A stretch of 11,427 nucleotides of DNA from an uncultured Microbacteriaceae bacterium (GCA_946481135.1 CAMLMQ010000087.1:1-11427); one strand, 5' to 3'; shown: positions 1-7,095, counted from the stretch's first letter. Notes: generated by a model not told the origin, from the letters alone. A program made the numbers and translations.

Positions 1-629
1 GTGACGGCGTGCTTGCCCTCGGCGCGGATGGCGAACTTCCAGTCGTTGCTGCTGTGGCGCCCGATCGGCGCGTCGATCGTGCCCGAGAGCGGATCGGGGT
101 GCCCCTGCACGACCGCGTGGTAGATCTTGTCGACCTCGCGGTCGTGGAAGAGGCGCTTGAGCTCGGTGTACGCGCGCTCCGACTTCGCGACGACCATGAG
201 CCCCGAGGTGCCGACGTCGAGACGGTGGACGATCCCCTGGCGCTCCGCCGCCCCCGAGGTCGCGATGCGGTACCCGGCGGCCGCGAGGGCGCCGAGGACG
301 GTGGGTCCGCTCCACCCCGGGGCGGGGTGCGCGACGACGCCGACGGGCTTGTCGATCACGACGAGGTCGTCGTCGTCGTGCACGATCCCGAAGCCCGGCA
401 CGAGCTGCGGTACGACGCGCGGCTCCTCCTTGGGCGCCCACTCGACCTCGAGCCACGAGTCGGCACGCAATCGGTCCGACTTGCCGAGCAGGATGCCGTC
501 GAGCCGCACGCCCCCGGCCTCGATGACCTCCGTCGCGAAGCTGCGCGAGAAGCCCAGCAGTCGCGCGACACCGGCGTCGGCACGCGCCCCCGCGACACCC
601 TCGGGCACCGGCAGGCTGCGCCGCTCCAC
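1..629 (-). CDS. rluD: RluA/RluD-family 23S rRNA pseudouridine synthase (5' part, cut by window edge)
   Basis: The family isomerises specific uridines to pseudouridine in large-subunit rRNA in the cytoplasm. The first 209 codons are visible and the C-terminus lies beyond base 1. Residues about 5-65 look like an S4 RNA-binding domain ([19 protein letters not shown], then VRLDG). The catalytic domain starts near residue 80 ([13 protein letters not shown]) and holds the family signature [19 protein letters not shown] at about 132-150; the HRLD aspartate, D138, is the expected nucleophile. The start is GTG (629-627), which overlaps the lspA stop by one base (TAGTG), with a modest GAGG ribosome site about 10 bases upstream. 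An lspA-rluD pair is common in Gram-positives, so the two are probably translationally coupled. The family call is firm. The RluD subtype and the target uridines are inferred from domain layout and neighbourhood only. Confidence 0.9.
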   Translation of the reverse strand, partial: MERRSLPVPEGVAGARADAGVARLLGFSRSFATEVIEAGGVRLDGILLGKSDRLRADSWLEVEWAPKEEPRVVPQLVPGFGIVHDDDDLVVIDKPVGVVAHPAPGWSGPTVLGALAAAGYRIATSGAAERQGIVHRLDVGTSGLMVVAKSERAYTELKRLFHDREVDKIYHAVVQGHPDPLSGTIDAPIGRHSSNDWKFAIRAEGKHAV

Positions 630-1228
630 TACGGTGTCGCCTCGCCGGTCTCGGACGGCAGGTCCTCGTCGCGCGTGCGGTAGCGGTCGTCCTTCACGCG
701 CACGCCGTCGAGCCCGACGTTGCGCAGGGAGAGCAGGAGGAAGAGCCCCATCGCGGAGACCACCGCGATGTCGGCGATGTTGAAGATCGCCGGGAAGTAG
801 ATCACCTGGATGAAGTCGACGACGTGGCCCGTGCCGAACCCCGGCGGCCGGAACAGCCGGTCGGTGACGTTGCCGAACGCCCCGCCGAGCACGAGCCCGA
901 ACATCGTCGCCCAGGCGAGGGAGCGGATGCGCGGGGCGAACCAGACGATGAAGACGATGACGCCGACCGCGACGAGAGAGAGCACCCAGGTGAACCCGGT
1001 CGCGAGCGAGAACGCCGCCCCGGGATTCGTGACGTACCGGAACTGCAGCACCTCGCCGATCACCGAGATCGACTCCCCGAGCGCGAGCGTCTCCGTGACG
1101 AGGTACTTCGATCCCTGGTCGAGTCCGTAGGCGACGAGCGCGACCGCGGCGAGCAGCCCGAGGGCGCGCGGACTCACCCGCCGCCGAGGCGCCGAGGGCT
1201 CCGCGGCCGACTCAGTTGCCCGGGCCAA
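629..1228 (-). CDS. lspA: Lipoprotein signal peptidase (signal peptidase II)
   Basis: LspA is a membrane aspartyl protease that removes the signal peptide of prolipoproteins after lipidation. Numbered from a TTG start at 1228, the protein has 199 residues. The first transmembrane helix (about 22-36) ends in the conserved LDQGSK. It continues with [10 protein letters not shown] (66-75), a second helix (79-98), a third around 104-118 running into GNVTDR (119-124), then GHVVDFI (134-140) and FNIADIA (149-155). By family alignment the catalytic dyad is D138 and D153; D123 is also conserved. Helix 4 follows to about 172, and a charged tail ends the protein. The start is uncertain. TTG at 1228 overlaps divIVA by 17 bases and has almost no ribosome site. 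GTG at 1177 (182 residues) is the alternative and lacks one too. Codons between the two mostly end in G or C, which favours the longer form. Confidence 0.93.
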   Translation of the reverse strand: MARATESAAEPSAPRRRVSPRALGLLAAVALVAYGLDQGSKYLVTETLALGESISVIGEVLQFRYVTNPGAAFSLATGFTWVLSLVAVGVIVFIVWFAPRIRSLAWATMFGLVLGGAFGNVTDRLFRPPGFGTGHVVDFIQVIYFPAIFNIADIAVVSAMGLFLLLSLRNVGLDGVRVKDDRYRTRDEDLPSETGEATP

Positions 1229-2042
1229 AACCCGGGTACTCGGTCGGCTGGGGCGCGCCGTAGGACGGGGCGGGCGTGTAGTCGGGCTGCTGCGGCTGTC
1301 CGTATGCGACCGGTGCGGCCGGGGCCGGCGAGTAGGCGGGCGGAGCCTGCTGCTCGCGAGCCTGCTGGTCGGGCGCCGACTGCTCGGGCGCGGCCAGTTG
1401 CGGCTGCGACTGCGGCGCGGAGGCCCCGGTGCTGATCGCGGGAGCCGACTCGAGCTCGCGCAGCTGGCCCTCGATGTAGCCGCGCAGCTGCGAACGGTAG
1501 TCCCGCTCGAACTGACGCAGCTCCTCGACGCGGGCTTCGAGCTCCTGCCGCTCCTGCTGGAGCGCGCCGACCTGGCTGCGGGCGCCCTGCTCGGCCTCGG
1601 AGACGATCCGTGCGGCGGTCGCGTGCCCTTCGGCGATGAGCTGGTCGCGCTTCTCCATGCCCTCACGCACGTGCTCCTCGTGGAGACGGCGGGCGAGCTG
1701 GAGGAGGTTGTTGGTGTTGCCCGGATCCATCGAGTTCGAGTCGAACCCGCTGGGCGCGTACGCGGGCTGCTCGGGGGCGGGCGCCGCCACGGGGGCGGGC
1801 GCGGCGGCCGCGGGGGCCGGGGCGGGAGCGGCGGGCTGCTGCGCGGCGGCGCGCTGCAGTTCGGCGAGACGCGACTCGCCGGCGACGAGGCGCTGACGCA
1901 GCTCCTCGTTCTCCTGGTTCAGGCGACGCAGCTCGACGACGACCTCGTCGAGGAAGTCGTCGACCTCGTCCTGGTCGTAGCCCTCGCGGAACTTCGTCGG
2001 GTTGAACCGCTTGTTGACAACGTCTTCCGGAGTCAGGGCCAT
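1212..2042 (-). CDS. divIVA: DivIVA/Wag31-type polar growth and division-site protein
   Basis: Actinobacterial DivIVA (Wag31, antigen 84) binds curved membrane at poles and septa and recruits the machinery for polar wall growth. The protein has 276 residues. Residues 1-35 form the conserved lipid-binding head (MALTPEDVVNKRF, then KFREGYDQDEVDDFLDEV). A coiled coil follows at about 30-66. An Ala/Pro/Gln-rich linker spans about 67-98. A second, longer coiled coil rich in Glu, Gln and Arg covers about 112-200. The tail, 203-276, is low-complexity Pro/Gln/Ala/Tyr ending [12 protein letters not shown] at 2042 was chosen because it gives the canonical MALTPEDV start and has a strong AAGGTGA ribosome site 4 bases upstream. 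A 153-bp gap from sepF, with hairpins and a possible promoter, suggests some independent expression. In-frame codons continue upstream to another ATG at 2114 (see findings). Confidence 0.96.
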   Translation of the reverse strand: MALTPEDVVNKRFNPTKFREGYDQDEVDDFLDEVVVELRRLNQENEELRQRLVAGESRLAELQRAAAQQPAAPAPAPAAAAPAPVAAPAPEQPAYAPSGFDSNSMDPGNTNNLLQLARRLHEEHVREGMEKRDQLIAEGHATAARIVSEAEQGARSQVGALQQERQELEARVEELRQFERDYRSQLRGYIEGQLRELESAPAISTGASAPQSQPQLAAPEQSAPDQQAREQQAPPAYSPAPAAPVAYGQPQQPDYTPAPSYGAPQPTEYPGFGPGN

Positions 2043-2046
2043 GACA

Positions 2047-2053
2047 TCACCTT
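2047..2053 (-). promoter_or_regulatory. Strong ribosome-binding site of divIVA
   Basis: AAGGTGA lies 4 bases before the ATG at 2042. It is among the best Shine-Dalgarno matches in the window, and it decides the start in favour of the canonical MALTPEDV N-terminus over the upstream in-frame ATG at 2114. Confidence 0.8.
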
Positions 2054-2064
2054 TTGGATCACTG

Positions 2065-2140
2065 CTCGTCTTCCCCCGAGTCGCAGATCGCGACCGTCTC
2101 GACGAGGCGGGCATTTCGACCCTCAAGCCGGGGTCGAGAC
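2065..2140 (-). promoter_or_regulatory. divIVA leader with overlapping, mutually exclusive inverted repeats
   Basis: Three perfect inverted repeats share bases. A: 2116-2122 with 2131-2137 (7-bp arms TCGACCC/GGGTCGA, 8-base loop). B: 2096-2103 with 2133-2140 (8-bp arms GTCTCGAC/GTCGAGAC, 29 bases between). C: 2065-2070 with 2101-2106 (6-bp arms CTCGTC/GACGAG), enclosing a small hairpin D, 2080-2084 with 2090-2094. A and C can form together; B excludes both. No run of T follows any stem, so a classic terminator is not evident. The repeats are seen directly; a switching role is inference, and TCGA-rich DNA can produce such repeats by chance. Confidence 0.35.
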
Positions 2141-2143
2141 TCC

Positions 2144-2172
2144 AGCGTACAACGACGAACCTGAACGGTCGA
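2144..2172 (-). promoter_or_regulatory. Possible housekeeping-sigma promoter for divIVA
   Basis: On the minus strand, TCGACC (2172-2167) is followed after exactly 17 bases by TACGCT (2149-2144). This fits the loose actinobacterial pattern TTGACN-17-TANNNT with four of six matches at -35 and T, A and T at the key positions of -10. It would give a leader of roughly 95 bases that includes most of the inverted repeats. The match is weak and rests on spacing and position only. Confidence 0.3.
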
Positions 2173-2195
2173 AGGGTACGTTTCCCGACCCGGGG

Positions 2196-2645
2196 TCAGG
2201 CGCCGAAGAAGCCGGCCTCGACCTCGGGCTCGGCCTCGGCCTGCTCGCCGCTGACCGCGACGTGCTCGGGCGAGAGCAGGAACACCTTGGCCGTGACCTT
2301 CTCGATCTTGCCGTAGAGGCCCGAGACGAGCCCGCCGCAGAAGTCGATGAGGCGCCGCGCATCGCCCTCGGGCATCTGCGAGAGGTTCACGATCACGGGA
2401 ACGCCCTCGCGGAACGCCTCGGCGATGGCCTGCACGTCCTTGTACTGACGCGGGTTCACGGTGACGATCTCGTTCATGCCCGACGGGGCGGCGTGCTTCG
2501 TCGTCGCGGCGGGACGGCGCAGCGGCGTCACGGGCGCACGTCCGGCACTCGGCGCGACGGGGGCGACCGGAGCCGCGGGCGCGTCGTCGTAGTCCTCGTC
2601 GGCCAGACCGAGGTACACCATCGTCTTGCGCAGCGGGTTCGCCAT
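2196..2645 (-). CDS. sepF: SepF cell division protein (FtsZ membrane anchor)
   Basis: SepF binds the FtsZ C-terminal peptide and the membrane; in actinobacteria, which lack FtsA, it is the main FtsZ anchor. The protein has 149 residues. The N-terminal stretch [20 protein letters not shown] is the typical membrane-targeting helix followed by an acidic patch. Residues 22-56 are an Ala/Pro-rich linker. The globular SepF domain, about 57-133, contains [49 protein letters not shown] and [18 protein letters not shown] short acidic tail ends in GFFGA. ATG at 2645 is preceded by GGGAGGATGAC, a strong ribosome site. It lies 55 bases downstream of yggS and two genes after ftsZ, the usual place. One small variation is the cysteine at 103 and the SGLYG wording of the dimer-interface segment, where relatives often have FxLRG. 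Confidence 0.96.
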   Translation of the reverse strand: MANPLRKTMVYLGLADEDYDDAPAAPVAPVAPSAGRAPVTPLRRPAATTKHAAPSGMNEIVTVNPRQYKDVQAIAEAFREGVPVIVNLSQMPEGDARRLIDFCGGLVSGLYGKIEKVTAKVFLLSPEHVAVSGEQAEAEPEVEAGFFGA

Positions 2646-2667
2646 GTCATCCTCCCGGGGTTGACGT

Positions 2668-2687
2668 GCCGTGGTCACAGGCACGGC
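2668..2687 (-). repeat. GC-rich hairpin between yggS and sepF
   Basis: The 55-base yggS-sepF gap contains a perfect 6-bp inverted repeat, GCCGTG (2668-2673) and CACGGC (2682-2687), with an 8-base loop. No T-run follows, and the sepF ribosome site comes soon after, so termination is unlikely. It could be an RNA-processing or stability element, or chance. Confidence 0.3.
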
Positions 2688-2700
2688 ATCCGTTCCGACA

Positions 2701-3366
2701 TTAACCGCGCTCCGGTCGTTTCCCCGTGATTGCCGTGCCGATGCGCAGGTGTGTCGCGCCCTCCGCGATCGCGTCGACGAAGTCGCCCGACATCCCCGCG
2801 GAGATCGCCGTCGCCCGCGCGTCGAGGGTGCGGATGCGGTCGGACACCGCACGCAGTCGCGCGAAGGCGGGCCGCGGCTCGGCTCCGAGCGGGGCGACGC
2901 CCATGACGCCGAGGAGCCGCAGGCCCGGGGCGTCGAGCACGCGCTCGGCGAGCGGCTCGGCCTCCTCGGGCGCGACCCCGCCGCGACCCGGCTCGCCGCT
3001 CAGGTCGATCTCGAGGAACACGCCGAGGTCACGGCCGTCGTCGTTCGCGAGGGCGTCGACGAGCGAGGGTCGATCGACCGAGTGCACGGCGGCGGCGTAG
3101 CGGCGCACCGCGCGGGCCTTGTTGCTCTGCAGCTGGCCGACGAAGTGCCACGAGAGGCGGGGATCGTCGACCTCCGCCGCCTTCGCGACGGCCTCCTGAT
3201 GGCGGTTCTCGCCGACGTCCCGCACGCCGAGGTCGGCGAGCTCACGCACGAGGGACGCCGGATGGAACTTCGTCACGACGATGCGCGTCGGCACGGCGAC
3301 CGCTGCGCGTCGTGCCGCGTCGGCGATCGCGGCGTCGACCGCGGCGAGCCGTTCGGCGAGGGTCAC
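2701..3366 (-). CDS. yggS: YggS/PROSC-family pyridoxal-phosphate homeostasis protein
   Basis: This family (YggS, YlmE, human PLPBP) binds pyridoxal 5'-phosphate and buffers the free cofactor; no catalytic activity is established. The protein has 221 residues and a single alanine-racemase-like barrel. Recognisable blocks are VVTKFHPA, with K33 as the expected PLP Schiff-base lysine (VSKTKP in E. coli), GENRHQEA (52-59), [12 protein letters not shown] (73-84), LLGVMGVAP, and the phosphate-binding end [27 protein letters not shown]. The start is GTG at 3366, 2 bases after the ftsZ stop. The reading frame extends upstream into ftsZ, but this start gives the normal family length. There is no strong ribosome site, so coupling to ftsZ translation is likely. 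Its place between ftsZ and sepF matches the actinobacterial and firmicute arrangement (ylmE-sepF). Confidence 0.94.
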   Translation of the reverse strand: MTLAERLAAVDAAIADAARRAAVAVPTRIVVTKFHPASLVRELADLGVRDVGENRHQEAVAKAAEVDDPRLSWHFVGQLQSNKARAVRRYAAAVHSVDRPSLVDALANDDGRDLGVFLEIDLSGEPGRGGVAPEEAEPLAERVLDAPGLRLLGVMGVAPLGAEPRPAFARLRAVSDRIRTLDARATAISAGMSGDFVDAIAEGATHLRIGTAITGKRPERG

Positions 3367-3368
3367 CG

Positions 3369-4514
3369 CTACTTGAGGAACTCGGGGATGTCGAGGTCGC
3401 CGTCGTCGTCGAAGTCGCCGCGGTCGAGCGGGGCTCCGAGCGGCGTCTCGGGCTCGGCACCCCATCCGGACGTCTCGACGGCTCCCGTCGCGCCGGCCGC
3501 GACCGCGACGGGGGCGTCGGCGGGCACGAAGTTCTCGCGCCGCGGCGCCGTGGGGCGCACCTGGGGCTCGCCTCCGTCGAAGCCCGCGGCGATGACGGTG
3601 ACGCGCACCTCGTCGCCGAGCGTGTCGTCGATGACGGCACCGAAGATGATGTTCGCCTCGGGGTGCACGGCTTCCTGCACGAGTCGGGCGGCGTCGTTGA
3701 TCTCGAAGATCCCGAGGTTCGATCCGCCCTGGATCGAGAGCAGCACGCCATGGGCGCCGTCGATCGACGCCTCGAGCAGCGGACTCGCGACCGCGAGCTC
3801 GGCCGCCTTGATCGCGCGGTCGGCTCCGCGACTCGCCCCGATGCCCATGAGCGCCGATCCGGCCCCCTGCATGACGCTCTTGACGTCGGCGAAGTCGAGG
3901 TTGATGAGTCCGGGGGTCGTGATGAGGTCGGTGATTCCCTGCACGCCCGCAAGCAGCACCTGGTCGGCGGTCGAGAACGCCTCGAGCATCGAGATGCCGC
4001 GGTCGCTGATCTCGAGCAGGCGGTCGTTGGGCACGACGATGAGCGTGTCGACCTCGTTCTTGAGGGCGGCGACTCCGGCCTCCGCCTGAGCGGAGCGGCG
4101 CTTGCCCTCGAAGGTGAACGGCTTCGTGACGACACCGATCGTGAGCGCGCCGATCGACTTGGCGATGCGTGCGACCACCGGGGCGCCTCCGGTGCCCGTG
4201 CCGCCGCCCTCGCCGGCGGTGACGAAGACCATGTCGGCGCCCGCGAGGGCTTCCTCGATCTCCTCCGCGTGGTCCTCCGCCGCACGACGGCCGACCTCGG
4301 GGTCGGCACCCGCTCCGAGGCCGCGCGTGAGCTCGCGGCCCACGTCGAGCTTCACGTCGGCGTCGCTCATGAGCAGCGCCTGGGCGTCGGTGTTGATCGC
4401 GATGAACTCGACGCCGCGCAGCCCGAGCTCGATCATGCGGTTCACGGCGTTGACGCCGCCGCCGCCGATCCCGACGACCTTGATCACCGCGAGGTAGTTC
4501 TGGTTCGACGTCAC
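3369..4514 (-). CDS. ftsZ: Cell division GTPase FtsZ
   Basis: FtsZ is the tubulin homologue that polymerises into the cytokinetic ring at the inner face of the membrane. The protein has 381 residues, a normal length. It shows [17 protein letters not shown] (13-29), AINTDAQAL (39-47), the GTP-binding tubulin signature GGGTGTG (103-109) in the form [13 protein letters not shown], and the synergy (T7) loop NLDFAD (205-210), whose D207 and D210 drive GTP hydrolysis in the neighbouring subunit. A variable linker (about 320-368) leads to the conserved C-terminal peptide DLDIPEFLK, the docking site for SepF and, in mycobacteria, FtsW. GTG at 4514 with GGAAGG about 6 bases upstream is preferred and yields the usual actinobacterial [14 protein letters not shown] start. 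It is preceded by a 139-bp leader and followed 2 bases later by yggS, so ftsZ probably heads a transcript of its own in addition to readthrough. Confidence 0.98.
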   Translation of the reverse strand: MTSNQNYLAVIKVVGIGGGGVNAVNRMIELGLRGVEFIAINTDAQALLMSDADVKLDVGRELTRGLGAGADPEVGRRAAEDHAEEIEEALAGADMVFVTAGEGGGTGTGGAPVVARIAKSIGALTIGVVTKPFTFEGKRRSAQAEAGVAALKNEVDTLIVVPNDRLLEISDRGISMLEAFSTADQVLLAGVQGITDLITTPGLINLDFADVKSVMQGAGSALMGIGASRGADRAIKAAELAVASPLLEASIDGAHGVLLSIQGGSNLGIFEINDAARLVQEAVHPEANIIFGAVIDDTLGDEVRVTVIAAGFDGGEPQVRPTAPRRENFVPADAPVAVAAGATGAVETSGWGAEPETPLGAPLDRGDFDDDGDLDIPEFLK

Positions 4515-4626
4515 GTCCGGCCTTCCGCGTTCCGGGGAAAGTCTCAACCTCTACTTGAAGTTGAGAACTGTTCCCACTAAGGTGTTCGTGCCCACGGTAA
4601 GCGCGCCCCCTCGGAACGGCCCGGAC
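4515..4626 (-). promoter_or_regulatory. ftsZ leader with an imperfect long-range inverted repeat at the ribosome site
   Basis: Within the 139-bp ftsQ-ftsZ gap (4515-4653), bases 4515-4534, just before the ftsZ start, are complementary to 4612-4626. Pairing blocks are 4515-4520 with 4621-4626 (GTCCGG/CCGGAC) and 4528-4534 with 4612-4618 (CGTTCCG/CGGAACG). The GGAAGG ribosome site (4526-4521) lies between the blocks, so it would be trapped in a bulge. The leader very probably also holds the ftsZ promoter(s), since ftsZ commonly has its own promoters in actinobacteria, but I see no convincing -35/-10 pair. The repeat is seen directly; its role is inference. Confidence 0.35.
4543..4565 (-). repeat. 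AT-richer hairpin in the ftsZ leader
   Basis: In mRNA sense the arms are CTCAACTTC (4565-4557) and GAGGTTGAG (4551-4543), nine pairs including one G-U, with a five-base loop AAGTA. Six pairs at the base (CTCAAC/GTTGAG) are perfect. The element ends 28 bases before the ftsZ start codon. It stands out because its composition is much less GC-rich than its surroundings. It may be an RNA hairpin or, as a dyad, a protein-binding site; which of these is not visible from sequence. Confidence 0.5.
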
Positions 4627-4653
4627 ATCCGCCGCGTGTCGCGCCCGGCCCGC

Positions 4654-5619
4654 TCACTCGGCGCGGAACACCGCGCTGCCCGGCGCCGAGACGTCGTAGA
4701 CACCCGCGCCCGACCCCCCGAACATCGCGAGCAGCGCCGAGAGCACGGCCGCCTTGCGCGGCGAGTCGCTCGCGCTGCCCCAGACCACCCGCTGGGCGCT
4801 GCCCGCGAGCGAGAGCGTCACGTCGTCGCGCGTGCGCGCCGTGATCGAGTCGACCTGCGCGAGCACGTCGGGGGGAAGCGCGACGAGCACTTCGGCGATC
4901 GCCGTGAAGGCGCGCCCACCCGTGCCGTCGTCGTCGAGCTGCAGGAGCGGCAGGCTCGGCGGACGGGCCTCCGCCGACTCCAGCACGACGCCGGCGGCAT
5001 CGACGACGTCGAAACCCTCCGCGGTGGCGACGAGCCCGAGCGGCGTGCGTTCGACGAGATGGATGACGAGCGTGCCGGGCGGCTCGAGCTCCGTGGCGAA
5101 ACTGCGGATGGCGGCGAACTCGCCGAGCTCGTCGCGCAGGCGCGCCTCGTCGAGGAGCGCGAGCGGCGTGCCGAGCTGCCCCGAGACCGCCTCGGCGATC
5201 ACCGCCGGATCGAGTCGCGCCGCCCCGACCACCCGCACCTCGCGCAGGGCGAGGATGGGCGAGAAGATCGCCGCGGCGATGAGCGCCGCGATCGTGCCCA
5301 GCACCCCGAAGGCCGCCACCCACCCGATCCGCCGGCGTCGGGCCCGGCGGGTGAATCGCTTGACCTCGGCCTTCTCGTACCGGCGACGCAGGCGCTCGGC
5401 GCGACGGGAGTCGACGCGGGGCGCCTCCTCGCGCGGCGGGCGAGGGGCGCGGAGCGGTGTCGGCTTCGCCGGCTGCTCGAGCGGCCTGCGCGGGGTGGGC
5501 TTCTGCGCGGCGGGCGAGGTGACCGGCTTCGTCGCGGGGGTCGCCGTCGCCGGGGTCCGCGCGGGACGGGAGCGCGCGGACTCGGCGGATGACGCCGCGG
5601 GCCGCTCCGGTCGCTTCAC
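4654..5619 (-). CDS. ftsQ: Divisome protein FtsQ/DivIB
   Basis: FtsQ is a bitopic membrane protein that, with FtsL and FtsB partners, regulates septal wall synthesis by FtsW/FtsI. The protein has 321 residues. It has a long cytoplasmic N-terminus (1-97), Pro/Ala/Thr-rich at first and then strongly basic (RRAERLRRRYEKAEVKRF, RRARRRR). One transmembrane helix spans about 98-119 (IGWVAAFGVLGTIAALIAAAIF). A POTRA domain covers about 121-190 (LREVRVVGAARLDPAVIAEAV to IHLVERTP), and an FtsQ/DivIB beta domain runs to the end. GTG at 5619, with GAGGA 7 bases upstream, is chosen over an in-frame GTG at 5646 that has no ribosome site. Its position after murC and before ftsZ is the classic dcw order without ftsA. 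The cytoplasmic tail is longer than in E. coli but of a kind common in actinobacteria. Confidence 0.95.
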   Translation of the reverse strand: MKRPERPAASSAESARSRPARTPATATPATKPVTSPAAQKPTPRRPLEQPAKPTPLRAPRPPREEAPRVDSRRAERLRRRYEKAEVKRFTRRARRRRIGWVAAFGVLGTIAALIAAAIFSPILALREVRVVGAARLDPAVIAEAVSGQLGTPLALLDEARLRDELGEFAAIRSFATELEPPGTLVIHLVERTPLGLVATAEGFDVVDAAGVVLESAEARPPSLPLLQLDDDGTGGRAFTAIAEVLVALPPDVLAQVDSITARTRDDVTLSLAGSAQRVVWGSASDSPRKAAVLSALLAMFGGSGAGVYDVSAPGSAVFRAE

Positions 5620-5674
5620 TCCCCCATCCTCACGCGCGCGGGGCACGAACCGCGGAAGCCCACGCGGGCGCGCG

Positions 5675-7084
5675 TCAGTCGGCGGGGCCGGGGATGCGCT
5701 CGAGCGCCTCGAGCAACTGCGGCACCATCTGGGAGACCGTGCCGCACGACAGCGTCATGACGATGTCACCCGAGCGCGCGACGGACGCCGCGAAGTCGGA
5801 GGCGTCCTGCCAGTCCTCCCGCAGCACGACCTTGCTCGGATCGGTGAAGCGGTCGACGACGAGCTGCCCGCTGACGCCCGGCACCGGATCCTCCCGCGCT
5901 CCGTCGACGGCGAGCACGATCGTCAGGTCGGCCGTGGCCTCGTAGGCGGCCGCGAACTCGGCCGCGAAGCGCTGCGTCCGCGAGTAGAGGTGCGGCTGAT
6001 GGATCGCGATGACGCGGCCGTCGCCGACGACCGATCGTGCCCCGCGCACCGCGGCCTCGACCTCGGCGGGTTCGTGGGCGTAGTCGTCGTAGACCTCGAC
6101 GCCGCGCACGCGGCCCTTGAACTCGAAACGGCGCTTCGTGCCGCCGAAGGCGTCGAGGGCTGCGACAGCGCGGTCGAGGGGGTGCCCGAGCACGAGCGCG
6201 ACGGCGACGGCCGCCGCGGCATTGAGTGCGTTGTGCCGCCCCACGACACCGAGCTGCGCGCGGCGCGTCTCGCCGCGCCAGGTGAGGTCGAACGACACCG
6301 TGCTCGCGGCCGAGACGGCACTCACCCGCAGGTCCGCCGACTCGCCCTCCCCGAACCGCACGACCTTCCGGTCGACACCCGCCCGCGCCAGCACGGCATC
6401 CACGGCGGGGCCCTCGCCGGCGACGACGGCCTCGCCGGCCCCGCGGACGAACTCGGCGAACGCGTCGAGATAGCCCTCCTCGCCGCCGTAGTGGTCGAGG
6501 TGCACGGGATCGACGTTCGTGACGACGGCGACGGCGGTGTCGTAGAACAGGAACGACCCGTCCGACTCGTCGGCCTCGAGCACGAACGTCCCGCCGGAGC
6601 CGCTGCCGGCGCTCGTCCCCAGGGAGGTGATGACACCCCCGCTCACGAAGCTCGGGTCGGCGTCGAGCTCGCGCAGCACGGTCGTGATCATGCCCGTCGT
6701 GGTCGTCTTGCCGTGGGCACCGGCGACGCTCACGACCCGCGACCCCCGGGAGAGCCAGTGAAGGGCCTGCGAACGGTGCAGCAGGATGAGACCACGCTCG
6801 CGCGCGGCGCGGTACTCGGGATTCTCAGGCCAGATCGCGCTCGTGAAGACGACGGTGTCCGCGTCGCCGAGGTTCTGCGCGTCGTGGCCGACCGCGATAC
6901 GCGCGCCGCGGTCGCGCAACGCGGCGAGGTAGGCGCTCTCACTGCGGTCGGAGCCGCTCACGGTCACCCCGGCGTCGAGCATCAGGTGCGCGATGCCGCT
7001 CATGCCCGAGCCGCCGATGCCGATGAAGTGCACCCGTCCGAGCTGCTCCGGGACGACGAGAGCGGGGTCGGGCTTGACGGGCAC
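5675..7084 (-). CDS. murC: UDP-N-acetylmuramate--L-alanine ligase MurC
   Basis: MurC uses ATP to join L-alanine to UDP-MurNAc, the first step of stem-peptide assembly in the cytoplasm. The protein has 469 residues, typical for the family. The N-terminal Rossmann-like UDP-binding domain shows VHFIGIGGSGMSGIAHLM (18-35) and SGSDRSES (43-50). The ATP-binding P-loop is AGAHGKTTTT (121-130). It continues with EADESDGSF and VVTNVDPVHLDHYG in the central Mur-ligase domain, then GRHNALNAAAAVAVAL, YDDYAHEPAEV and IHQPHLYSRT of the C-terminal domain. The DDYAHxP motif is characteristic of MurC. The start is GTG at 7084, 11 bases after the murG stop. No good Shine-Dalgarno is visible, so translation probably depends on coupling to murG. 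ftsQ begins 55 bases downstream. Confidence 0.97.
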   Translation of the reverse strand: MPVKPDPALVVPEQLGRVHFIGIGGSGMSGIAHLMLDAGVTVSGSDRSESAYLAALRDRGARIAVGHDAQNLGDADTVVFTSAIWPENPEYRAARERGLILLHRSQALHWLSRGSRVVSVAGAHGKTTTTGMITTVLRELDADPSFVSGGVITSLGTSAGSGSGGTFVLEADESDGSFLFYDTAVAVVTNVDPVHLDHYGGEEGYLDAFAEFVRGAGEAVVAGEGPAVDAVLARAGVDRKVVRFGEGESADLRVSAVSAASTVSFDLTWRGETRRAQLGVVGRHNALNAAAAVAVALVLGHPLDRAVAALDAFGGTKRRFEFKGRVRGVEVYDDYAHEPAEVEAAVRGARSVVGDGRVIAIHQPHLYSRTQRFAAEFAAAYEATADLTIVLAVDGAREDPVPGVSGQLVVDRFTDPSKVVLREDWQDASDFAASVARSGDIVMTLSCGTVSQMVPQLLEALERIPGPAD

Positions 7085-7095
7085 GGTGAGCGAGT

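Noticed and set aside
2150..2195. Terminator after sepF
   Set aside because: Only a bulged short stem with no T-run is seen, and it overlaps the possible divIVA promoter.
1398..2729. Plus-strand frame spanning divIVA, the divIVA leader and sepF
   Set aside because: It mirrors coiled-coil codons of divIVA and has no recognisable domain or good start.
4515..4547. TTG at 4547 as a longer ftsZ start
   Set aside because: It lacks a ribosome site, overlaps the leader hairpin, and adds residues not seen in FtsZ; GTG at 4514 has GGAAGG and gives the canonical N-terminus.
4577..4608. Promoter hexamers (CTTACC, TAGTGG) in the ftsZ leader
   Set aside because: Matches to consensus are too few at both boxes to call, although a promoter in this gap is likely on general grounds.
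5620..5646. GTG at 5646 as ftsQ start
   Set aside because: No ribosome site; GTG at 5619 has GAGGA 7 bases upstream.
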